From NCBI RefSeq assembly GCF_963675165.1, contig NC_087381.1, positions 6,325,378 through 6,389,377 on the forward strand: 64,000 nucleotides of DNA, given 5' to 3'. Shown piece by piece: positions 1-11,100 of this stretch (position 1 is the stretch's first letter; each line of letters begins with the position of its first letter). This stretch comes from Halichondria panicea. Taxonomy: Eukaryota; Porifera; Demospongiae; Suberitida; Halichondriidae. The notes below the pieces were generated by a model that searched no databases, was not told the origin of the DNA, and worked only from the letters and a program-made list of their open reading frames with translations. Position numbers and translations under genes: made by a program.

Positions 1-2010
1 GAATGATAGTCCAGAAGCGTGATACATGTAATTACTTTGCGGCTAAAAATGTTATTAAAACTTCATCACAAACGATTAATAATCAATAGTATGTCTACTC
101 GTGCAATAAGGGATTAATAGCACTCATAACAACTGGCTAGGTTAATAGTTAGTATCCTTGCCTTTAATCCTATATTGCACTCTTAGCCATACGTACTATA
201 CTAGCTGTATAATTATGTATTAAGGCCACCATAGACCAGGCAACTTTCAGGCAATTTGTTGCCTCAACAACTGCCTCGTGTATGTTACAAATTGCTTACA
301 ATCTGTTGTATGCAAGTTGTTGCCTGACCATGGTCAATAGATTGCCTGAAAGATCAAAGGATTTACTTTATCATTTATTTGTTACACTAAGTCCGGCACA
401 CTACCTATATGCTGTCATAATGAAAGCACGCGGGTGCTGATGCCTCGGTGGAGGTGCCAAAGCTACATAACATAAATCTATACTAACAGCTTTATACACA
501 CAGTAAACATTTTTGCATCAGGCAGAATCACAGGGAAACTCAGGTAATGATTGACCATGATTGTATTAATGGCTGCATGAGCTCTCTTATCACCCTTGCA
601 GCTACCAATAGCAAGCGTTCTAGTGCAGAGCGAATTACTAAGTAGAGTAGCAACACTCAGTGAATAACGAACTCTTCTGAAAAGGCTGCTACTTTAGTCA
701 CATATTTACTCCCTCCAGATCTATTCCTCTACTGGAAAACCCTGGAAAATCCGGGATCCTAAGAACAGAAGGAAAACTGCTGTTTTACTATTTGGATTTA
801 CGCTATTGCAAACAGGAGTTTTCTTCGCAAATGCACTATTGAGCAGTGACAAAACTGTATGCTAAGTTACAGTCATTTTTCCCCGAGTGAAGACCAGTGA
901 CACGTTATTCCACTAATCTGATAGTATGTATGTATGTGTTTATGTGTTAGAAAGATAACATATTTATTTATTTATGTTCACAATGCAAGTACTACACATA
1001 TTAAAAGTTGCGAATTGGCAAGTTGTGTCAATTATTACTCTATATTTTGTTTTTATTCGCATATCTAAAGGGAAGGTTAACTTCATAAGGTGTTATGCAT
1101 TGTTTGTTGTTTGAAATGTGTGTATAGTTAGCCTCCTTAACCTCCCCTGAAGAGATGAAGTGTACGGCCTGGGATCGAGGCTAGTGTACACTAAGTTCAT
1201 TGCCTAGTCTGTTGTGTTAGCCTTGAGATCACTGCAATGATTGACTGCATGTATACCTATATAGACAAGACTATACTTCTCATGGTCATTCACACGAGCT
1301 AGTAAAATTAATGATAAAGTCTGCTGAGAATTGATTAATAGCTATTTTTCACATCCATTCATGTGAAGAATATTTGTCAATTTGAGATCTGAGAACTGGT
1401 GCATGGCATCTCCGTGAATATGTATAATGTGAGCTAGCTGGTGTTGGGTTGCAGGTGTGTGCATTGTTGTTATTTTTAGATGTGAGTTGTTGGTTTTAGT
1501 GGTTCCCTATATAAAGCATCTTTTCCTGTGTGGTGTACTGACGTGACCATGTTTGGTATTATACTAGTGTGTAGTGACCAACAATGATTTGACCAATCAT
1601 AATTACTGTCAGTCTGAGTGTTGTATAGATCTATATAGAGTTGGTGAGAAGCTACTCTAAACAAGAATCAGGTAAATTGCTAATAATTATGTGCAAGTAC
1701 TCAATCAATCGTGGTTTTGTGAATACTATCTTGTGCATGTTATCTGCATGGAACTGGATGGCTTAGATGACCAGTGGGTTCAGATAATCCGTCTATAATA
1801 CGATGTACTTGTTCCACACCTGTTGTTCGAATATTAACATGATCTAATTTACTATACAGGTACGTATGATCAGGAGTACATTGGTCTGATCCACCCCTAT
1901 TTGAAATTGAGCCGTCACCATTATGAGGTGATCATCATTGGCACTTGGTATGAATTTTCCAATCCTCCCCCTTGAGTCAACACACACTTTGTGAATCTAT
2001 TGTGTATTAA
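1..2010. other. 5' flank of ROCO-A; no convincing gene
   Basis: No long open frame. An imperfect hairpin sits at about 238-345. Positions about 605-660 are an inverted copy of about 32820-32880, a dispersed repeat. Positions about 1134-1185 resemble the ends of the Mutator-like palindromes seen elsewhere (ends in GGGATCGAGGCTA). A possible exon at about 1862-1922 has an open frame and is followed by GTGATC, but it is absent from the ROCO-B upstream region and I cannot assign it. Confidence 0.5.
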
Positions 2011-2016
2011 TTGCAG

Positions 2017-2136
2017 AAGTTGAGAGTTGTTACTATCACTAAAGCTGTGGCTGCTACTGATCGTATGCAAGCCTTGAGTAAGCTATATATAGTGAGGTTA
2101 CGGAGACATTGGAAGCAAGTCACTGCCTGAAATGAG
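2017..2136 (+). promoter_or_regulatory. ROCO-A leader exon ending in a 5-nt coding start (ATGAG)
   Basis: This block is about 85% identical to 23530-23643 ahead of ROCO-B. It ends ATGAG followed by the donor GTTAGT. Joined to the acceptor CCCCATAG at 2985 it gives Met-Ser-Asp, and the same splice works in ROCO-B, so I take ATG 2132 as the start. An open frame runs through the leader and ends with TGA one base before the ATG. The TATA-like string at 2084-2093 is absent from the ROCO-B copy, so no promoter is claimed. Confidence 0.65.
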
Positions 2137-5100
2137 GTTAGTGCATGACACCACTGTTGTTTCACTGTTTATGTCAGCTATTAATATCAGTTGGCATGGT
2201 TACAGACACTCATGTATCATTGTGTATCATATATTTACCGGCCACAACATTATCACATGCACACCCAAACACTATCAATGATGGCTGCACTCATCTTATC
2301 TCCAGGGCTGTAAGAACCATGCAGGGGGGCTGGGGGTAACTTCCCCCTGGTTTTGAGACAGTGAGATGGGGTGGGGCTCCTCTGCACAGCCCAGCAGATC
2401 ACATGCAGTCCTGATATTTTATTTAGTGCCTTTTAATCTAACCACATTGGTTAAATGCATGCATGTGGTTTGCAACAACGTACACTGTACAGTATAGCTA
2501 AAGTAAGTTGATCCACATGCAGCTGAAATTTATATACTTAGCTAGAGCCTCACTATGGCACAAGGAGTATTCATTCTTTTTTCTCTTCAGCACCTCAGCG
2601 CCTGCACATGATGAAGAAGGTAGGCGAACTAAGACCTTCTTACGAAGCTTGATGAATCCCCAGTGTCTATTCTTACTTTATAATATACACAAGTCGCTAT
2701 TAACTGATTCGCTTGACTTTGAAGCTCGTGACTTTGCTTCCACTAACACACATCGAATAAACTATTTTACTATATAGCTCTCACATGCAAATTATTTCAT
2801 TTATGTATCTTCTCCTGTTTATCTCTGAGAACATACAAATGTAAAAAGTTATTCGCCTCCGGCGGGACGGGAGGGGGAATTTCCCTCCCGGACCCACCCC
2901 CTGGGTCGCAAGGAGAGGGTACATTCCTTTTTTATGCCCCTCACCTAAAAAATCTTCTTACGGCCCTGATCTGATCTCCCCATAGTGACGACCTTGCTGA
3001 ACAACTCTACTGGGCTAGTCGTGATGGTCATGACCAAAAAGTACTTGAGCTGCTACAGAGAGGAGCTCCACCCAACAGTGACTACTACACTAGAGAGCAG
3101 CTTGGACTCACTCCACTACACAAGGCATATGTTTACAACCATTTCCGCAGTGCAGAACTACTCATCAAGTTTGGAGCGATTGTAACTGCTTCAGATAAAA
3201 ATGGCTACACCCCCTTACACTGGGCATGTCTCTACAACAAGAAGGACACTGCTAAGCGGTTACTGGAGCACCACTGTCCCACAGGTGAGCTTGGATGTTA
3301 GTCCAGCTGTGTCAGTAGGCATCTGTCATCTTGTCTAGGTGTGTGACAGTGACCGCCATTGTAGCTAGCAAAGCTTCACAGTAGGTACATTTGAGAAGTC
3401 GTCATTGTACAATTAATCGTGGCCACTATGTAACGTACTTACACACATATTAGCATGTTTTATGGTCTGGTAGGTAAAGGGTTATCCCATTATGGAAATA
3501 CAAATACAGCGGAAAAATTTGACAATATTTTAAGTTTGGCGACTGTAAATTTACAATTTTATACTGTTGATGACGTGTATTAACTATTGTATGCAAACCA
3601 TAATAATTATTGTAGACATTGGCGAATTTATTATATTCCTATAATTATTTATTGTTTGTATGTTGTGTCAATGTCTGGGTGAGTGCTACACACACTAAAC
3701 CACATGTACTGTCAGTTTACGTGCTCCTATATATATATTCAACCAACCATGCAGATATCAAGAGCAGTAGAGGACAGACTGCTGCTGGTGTGGCCAGAGA
3801 TGAGGGGTACCATGCCTTGGCTGATTATGTGGAGGGGTTCCAGCCTGGGCCTAGAGGTGAGTTGGCCATCAGCTGTTGGTCACAGTAGTCAGTAGGTATC
3901 AAGTGAGTTGCATGGTCAGTACAGCTAGATCAGTGGTTTCCGTGTGATGCCGTTCATGCACCTTCCATAATTATGTGTTAAATCTAATTAGTGATCAATT
4001 TCTTTGAAGATGTTAGGAACGTATTTGCAAATAGTGTAATATGATTGGTCACAATCTCGATCCAGCAAAATTTGTATCCATAGTTTATTTTATTGCCCTA
4101 CGGCAGTTTACTTTGTACATCTATAGCCCTATAATCACCACTATCAGGAGTCAAGAGCATGAATATTCATACACTCCTGCCACTATCTACAGCCTTGTGT
4201 ATACAGTGCAGTGGCGGATCTAGGATTCTTGGGATTCCAGGGCTCTGAGCGGGTCAAGGACTGTTATTTTACCTTAAAAAAAAGGTCGTCACTTATTCAA
4301 AACAGTGAGCATGCGCATGAATTTATCCCCTAAAAAAAGGTCATAACTTTTCATAAGCAATCTGCATGCACTACGCTGGAGAGTTTTTAGCCTTCAGAGT
4401 CACTGAAACTGCACAGACAAAGCTTCGCAGGACTAACAAGGACTAAAGGTTAGTGACAAGTGCATGGAACAACTTGCTAACTAGTTGCTTGAGCCTCCCA
4501 CTCACTTCTTTCTCAAAGGGGGGGTTCAATTGAACCCAAAGAACCCCTATGGATCCGCCACTGCAGTGCAATACCACAGTAAGTGTATGACTAGACAAAC
4601 AATTATGCTTCAGGGACTTATTTGTATACCTTCTTAGTAGTCTCATGGATCAGCCAGACCTGAAGGACTGTCTGAGCACTCTTGGTGTAGTTTTGTTGCA
4701 CATGCTGGAATTCCAGTGGCTCAATCAGATTGACTTATTCTAGTCAGGTGATATTATAGGAGGCAATAAAGCACTGCACGTTGCTCAACGCATTTGAATA
4801 ATCAGTAACGCATACATTACGCATGCAGTGGCGTAGCCAGGGGGTGGCAAAGGGGGCAACTGCCCCCCCCTTTTTCTGGATCTCTACTACTCTGCTTGTT
4901 TTTGTATCTGATTATCTTGCTGAGCACTCCCTTTCTTCGGAATCTTGCTGCAGTTAGCTAGCTAGTAGGCAAGCAAAACGATTTAGTCTCTAAACTGTGA
5001 GCTATTCTGGTCTAAATCTATAGACCGTTCTTGTTCTTTGCTAAACTATAGCTTCTTCTATGCAAATAAAACATCAGGCCACACCCAACTAAATAGAGAA

Positions 5101-8100
5101 GTCAATTATGACGTCATAAAATTGACTTCTCTATTTAGTTGGGTGTGGCCTGATGTTTTATTACGTCATAATTGACTTCTCTATTTAGTTGGGTGTGGCC
5201 TGATGTTTTTGCTAAACTAGCCAAACTAGCTTCTTCTATGCAAATAAAAGATCAGGCCACACCCAACTAAATAGAGAAGTCAATTATGACGTCATAATTA
5301 AGAGGCATGGCTTCCGGGCAAAATTTCGGCGCTGCGCGGCTGATAAGTTTTTCCCCCTCTTCCAAAAAATCCTGGCTACACTCCTGGCATGGTAAACACT
5401 TCATACTTGACGCTGCTACGAAGCATAAAGGGGTCCTTGGGCACAGAGTTAGCACCACAGGCAAGACACATAATAGATTGAAGCACGTTCTTCGGAGAAA
5501 GAGATGCCTGCGCTTGACGCTTTGTACAATTAACAAATACGCGGGTGCGTAAGGTCAGGAATTAATTACATTCCATTGGTCTGGCACATTCCATTGTGAA
5601 ATGACCTCAAGACAAGAGTGCTCAGATCCCTTCTTAGGATGTGGCTGATCCATGAGACTTACCTTCTTATAGTATACTCACATTTTTTATAGTCCCTTTT
5701 GATGAGAATACTCAGTGCAATATTATCTATCTTGCTAGCAGGTGAGAGATCACTGACAGTTTTGATAACAACTTTAATACAACAAAACAGAATCAGCACA
5801 AAGACAAGAACTATAAGAACAAAAGGACATAACAGGCACTAATAAGAAAACAGGGCGCAGGGCCCCATAAACAACAACAAAAGACTATTGTTACAACCAT
5901 AGATAGTAAAGGAAAGGGATTGGAAACGCATTACGTCATATGTCACAATCCTACTTACAGAGTCTTAGCCTCGATTCCAGGCCATTTGTTGCGATGAATT
6001 CGAGGTTACATACAGCTTAAGCTTTTATGCTTATAATTATATAATGTATATACGGTGGAGTACCTAGAGCTTGAGCTCTAAGCTCATACTGTGGACAGTT
6101 TAGTTAAAGGATAAGGGCTTCATGATGGCATCCATATATAAGTAAAAAAAGCTAGATCTATCATAATTATTTTATTTACACATAATTATTATCTTACTGA
6201 AATCCCTTTGTGAGTTTTGACACTAGTGTATACTCTATAATTATACTCTATAAGGGATGCCAAATGTTGTTATATATTGTATGTAATGTTTAGAGTGGTT
6301 GCAGAGAGATTTAAAAACAAAAACAACAGTGTATACACACAAGCAAAAATAAACACGTATACTTAATATGAAGGTGAGGTTACTACGTGTCTTATGGATG
6401 ACATTGTTGAATTCATGTCTTCCTAGATGCTTTTGTTTTGTTGAGAGAGAGTGGGATTTGGTTGAGGAGGACTTGCACCTTTTCTTACGAGCTTTTTGCT
6501 TCACATCCTAAAAAGACAATTAATTAATCACTTTAAAAAACATGATATAAAAGTTGTTCTAAATCACGATTGGAACCTAAATCACGATTAAGCCTCGATC
6601 ACTCCAAAATAAGTTGCATACTACATTCTAGCGTGAGTGCTACAATAATATAAAACAATACAGCTAATCTGCAAAAGTCTATTTGAGAAATAGCTTCCAC
6701 AAAATTATCACTATAGTACAACATTTTGTACTTAAAGCAGAGTGTAACTCACTAATCCATGCAATATGAGGCTTATGTAACTCACTAATCCATGCAATAT
6801 GAAGCTTATGCTACATATCATACTATAGCTCTATTGTGTAAGAACAAGATTCTCTCAACCAATCCATATTACCTTTTATTGAGCAATAGAGCTTCTGCAA
6901 ACAACTCACCCTAACTTTCAAGGTTGAAAAAAACGTTTTGGGGTACAATACACCATCCAAACTTTATGGGACCACTACCATTGGAAAGCTTATGTTTTTA
7001 TGTACCCATCCTTTTCAATCTATGATTGGCTTGAACGCTGAAAGAATGATCTTGAAATCCAAAAATATAGCTTAAAAAACAGAAAATGACCTTTTGACTA
7101 ACAATGAAAATCGTAAGTAGGATTGTACCATCCAGACTCTGTTAAAAACATTGGTGCACGTGATGCGTTTCCAATCCCTTTCCTTTACTATCTATGTTAC
7201 AACTAGAGCAATGCTCTCAATAATTAACTAATTAACATTCTCAACAAAAACCATGGAAACTAATTACTCTAATTAAGTCATAAGTGTACAGTACTATTCC
7301 AACACCTTTGGCTTCTAAATCTCATTGATACATCCGTTTCTAACTATTATGTAGATCCTTTGTCCTCGTACCCAACACTGGAACAGCTGAGTCAGCTGGA
7401 GTGTGACCAATGGCTTCAACTTGGTGTTCGCTTGGGATTGGGCAATGACCAACTGGAAACCATAAAAAAGAGCCAACATCCCACAGCAGCAACTCTCCAG
7501 GCAGCCAAAATCATGAATATTGACATGCAGTGGAAGAATATTGTGGAAGCTCTAGTGAGCATTGGAAAGTGCAAGTTGGCAGAGAGTGTGTGCACTCAGC
7601 AAGGTCAGTACCATATAGAAACTGGATTATTAGTGCTTACTCGAATTTTAAGCGCATGCTCAACTGCAGGTTTTTTGTACTCGAATTGAAGCGCTTTTCC
7701 TAGAATTGATTGAGCTATAGTTGTGAGCTAGCTAGCTTAATTGTATAGTACATGGTATAGCTCTATAGCTGTTGATATCCATCTGAAAACTCTCTGGGCA
7801 TGCATAGTGTTACAATGTCTGTTCATGCTGAGAGAATGTGAGATATAGATGAGGTCCTTAATTTGTTTCAGTTCCTGGTCAATGAATTTTCTGAACTTAT
7901 AAATGAAGAGTAAAATGAACTATAACATAATAGTATAATATAGATCTAGTTAGGGTTGCCCGCTTGCCTTGCTTGCCCACTTTCTAGCCAGCTTACAAGT
8001 CAGCTCCCATCACAGAGACATCCGGTTGCTGGGTGGGGCTCGAAAATGACTGCATTATAGGTGCATTCTCGAATATAAGCGTATAGAGCTCTGCTATTGA

Positions 8101-11100
8101 TCCAATGAGTGCATGCATGTGCTAATAATCCGGTAAAATTAATGATTGCTCCAGTAGATCGTATTACTAAAATATATTGCGAATGAAAACCAAATGACTG
8201 GCTCCTGTTAAATTACTAACATTGGTAATGTTCTTGTTTGGGAAACTACTCTGTCTAGTACTATTATAGTCTCTTTTCTCTTTTGCTATCCGTCTTTATA
8301 TCCACACTGTACAATGTAATATAAGTAACAGTTGTATATGCTGTCTTAATTAATTATTGTACTATAACAATACCAACTGCAGGGGAAGGTGAGAGTGCTC
8401 TGTCAGTGAGTGCATTCTATGGCTGGCTAGACTGTGTCAAGCGTCTCGTGGAAACTTTGGGTCTCAATCCAAAAGATGAAAATGGTACCCCAAGAACAAG
8501 TTTTCCTTTCACTTTTAAAGCTCAACTTATTTGTTAGCCTGAGCCCAAAATATAATTACCGTATTTACTTGATTAAACGCCCTCCTTGAATATACGCCCA
8601 TCTCGTTTAAACGCCCAGGGTAAAAGCTCTGTCTTTGTCAATAAACACCCATCTTAAATAATCACCCATATATGGGGCGGGTGGAGCTGAAATAGCACAT
8701 GGAACCCAGTTGCAAGCATGGCAGCATAGAATAACAATACGTTTTATAATGCATCGATGGCAGAGAGAGAGATACCGACACAGAGGGCACTCCTATGACT
8801 TAATTTAAGCTGAGAAATAGATTTAAGCTGAGACAGCAGCCCATGAAGAGCACAATAACTGCTGCTGTGCAAGAGTTTTGGAGTAGACATAACAATAAAC
8901 GCCCTGCTGGATTAAACGCCCTCCTCGTTTAAACACCCCCTCTAAAGACTTCGATCTGAAATAAACGCCCGGGCGTTTAATCAAGTAAATACGGTATTTG
9001 TTATTAGTTTGTCCAGGGGTTAATTAAAGCACCTGCAAACAACTCTCAACTGTAATTTCAATTTATTTTTACAAACTTAATTATATCTGATTCACTCCAT
9101 CCTTGGTGATTTCCAGTGAATATTAGCCATATTTTACTTAATTCCTATACAAGCACTATTTAACTTTTGAATCATCAATTCATTTTACACAGCAAAATAA
9201 GCAATACAAACGCAAAAAGTTTTTGTACATTGTTTTTTGCTATTGTCATATTGACCTGAGCTAGCTAGCTAGCTAGCATGCAGTCTAAGCTACTTACTAC
9301 ATGTTCATGAGGCCTGAAACACTGCAGTTCAATTCTTGCTCTGTGTTTCCAGTCTCAGAGGTAGGGGAGACTGTGTACAGTGCAGTGCAGTGCAGTGTTG
9401 GTAGACTTGTGCAATGCAAAATAGCAGCGGCTGCTGATATTGGTGGGCGGGTCTTGTCAACGTTTATGGCTTCCAGTACATGCAGTAGAACTACCTAGCT
9501 AGCTGCTTGGAGAAGTAGCTATAGCTCTCATGCCTGACAGCTGTAACTGTTCTAACTGCATATTCTGAAGCAGAAGTGGCTGTAAGAGCAAGCTTGACTG
9601 TCTCCACTGATGTTCAAATGACTGTTTTGCTATTTTTCCTGTAAATAAATCAGTTGTTGACTGCTTGCCTAGTAATTATGGCTTATAAACAACCAATAAC
9701 TATTAACATATTCACAAGAATTGCTTTGGAGAGCTGCTGGAGCTCATTTCCAACTCATGCAAAAATGCTTGCACCATCCATCAACCCATAATTATCTTGT
9801 TTTTGTGTTCAATAATAAATAATTATATTAATTTTCATTGGACGCACGTAGATACAGACATTTTAATTACTATGACACACCTGCATGTATTCAGGTGTCC
9901 TCTTGCTAGCAGTAAAGAATGAGCGACATTCAACAGTGGAGTTTTTTCTGGCAGAATGTCGTTGTGATCCGAATGTGACCGACAAAGAAGGCAAGACACC
10001 TCTCAATCTGGCCAACGACCCTAAGATGATAAAGCTGCTCTTGAAACACGGAGCCAAGGCTACTAATGTCTACAAGAAACATAGCAAGCTCATCGGAAAG
10101 CTTTCCTCCGAGCGACCCCCACACCTTCCTCTGTCTGTGCTTATCATTGGCGATGGTGGCGTGGGGAAGAGCACTCTGTTGAAGTCCATTCTGAGCCCAA
10201 AAGGGTTTTGGTCTCTATTCCAGAAGGCAAGACCAGTAGATGACGTCGATGCAAAGACAGTGGGGATCATACCGTACGAAATATACACCAAAGAGTTTGG
10301 AAGAATCATCTACTTTGATTTTGCTGGGCAGAAAGAGTTTTACACAAGCCACTGTGCAATTCTGGAGAATGCTGTTCAAACCTCACCACCCATCATTATC
10401 CTCTGTGCTAAGCTTGTAGAAAATGAGCAGGCGATTATTGATTCTATGTATCGTTGGTTGACCCTCGTCCAAAACCAGTGCACCAATCTGAAAGGCAGAG
10501 CACACGTGATAGTAGTTGGTAGCCATGCCGACCAGGTGAAGGAAATTGGAAAAGATCCGCAGGCCAAAGAGGGCATCTTTGCGCCCATTATCAAGCAATT
10601 CCCAAAGTTTGAGTTCAAAGAGTTCATTCCAATGGATTGCCGCTTTGCTGATTCGAATGATATGACAAAAGCAAGAAAACAGATTCAGAAAAGCTCAGCT
10701 CTTCTCCGCTCTTCAGAAACCATCAGCCTGAATGCTCACACCTTTTACATCTACCTTGCCGAAAGCTTCAAAGACAACCTTGCTTTGTCGTTGGGAAATG
10801 TCTACGAAAGAATTAAGAGCGATCTTAACGAGGATCTGTCAAAACGCACCCAAGATATTCTTTCTTTCATACCCAGCACCGTCCCTCACCTTGTAGAGAT
10901 CTGTGCCCAGCTGCATAAAAGAGGTCTCCTCTTGTTTCTCCGCAATGACAGCTCTCCAGAGAAGTCTTTCTTAGTGATTGACCAACCAACGCTTCTGTCC
11001 AGAGTCACTGGGACGGTGTTTGCTCCTGAAGGTTTCCGCCAGCACTGTAAGCTAGCTTCAAGCACTGGTGTGGTGCCTTTGTCGAAATTCAAAAAAGAAT

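Noticed and set aside
2508..2777. 89-codon frame upstream of ROCO-A exon 2
   Set aside because: Lies wholly inside the inserted element, with no recognisable protein features.
5267..5552. Open frames on both strands
   Set aside because: They lie in the right end of a foldback MITE and extend past its border; no homology.
6241..6504. 87-codon minus-strand frame as transposase
   Set aside because: Basic N-terminus but no recognisable motif, and far too short.
9301..9498. 65-codon frame in ROCO-A intron 5
   Set aside because: No splice sites in phase with neighbours and no counterpart in ROCO-B.
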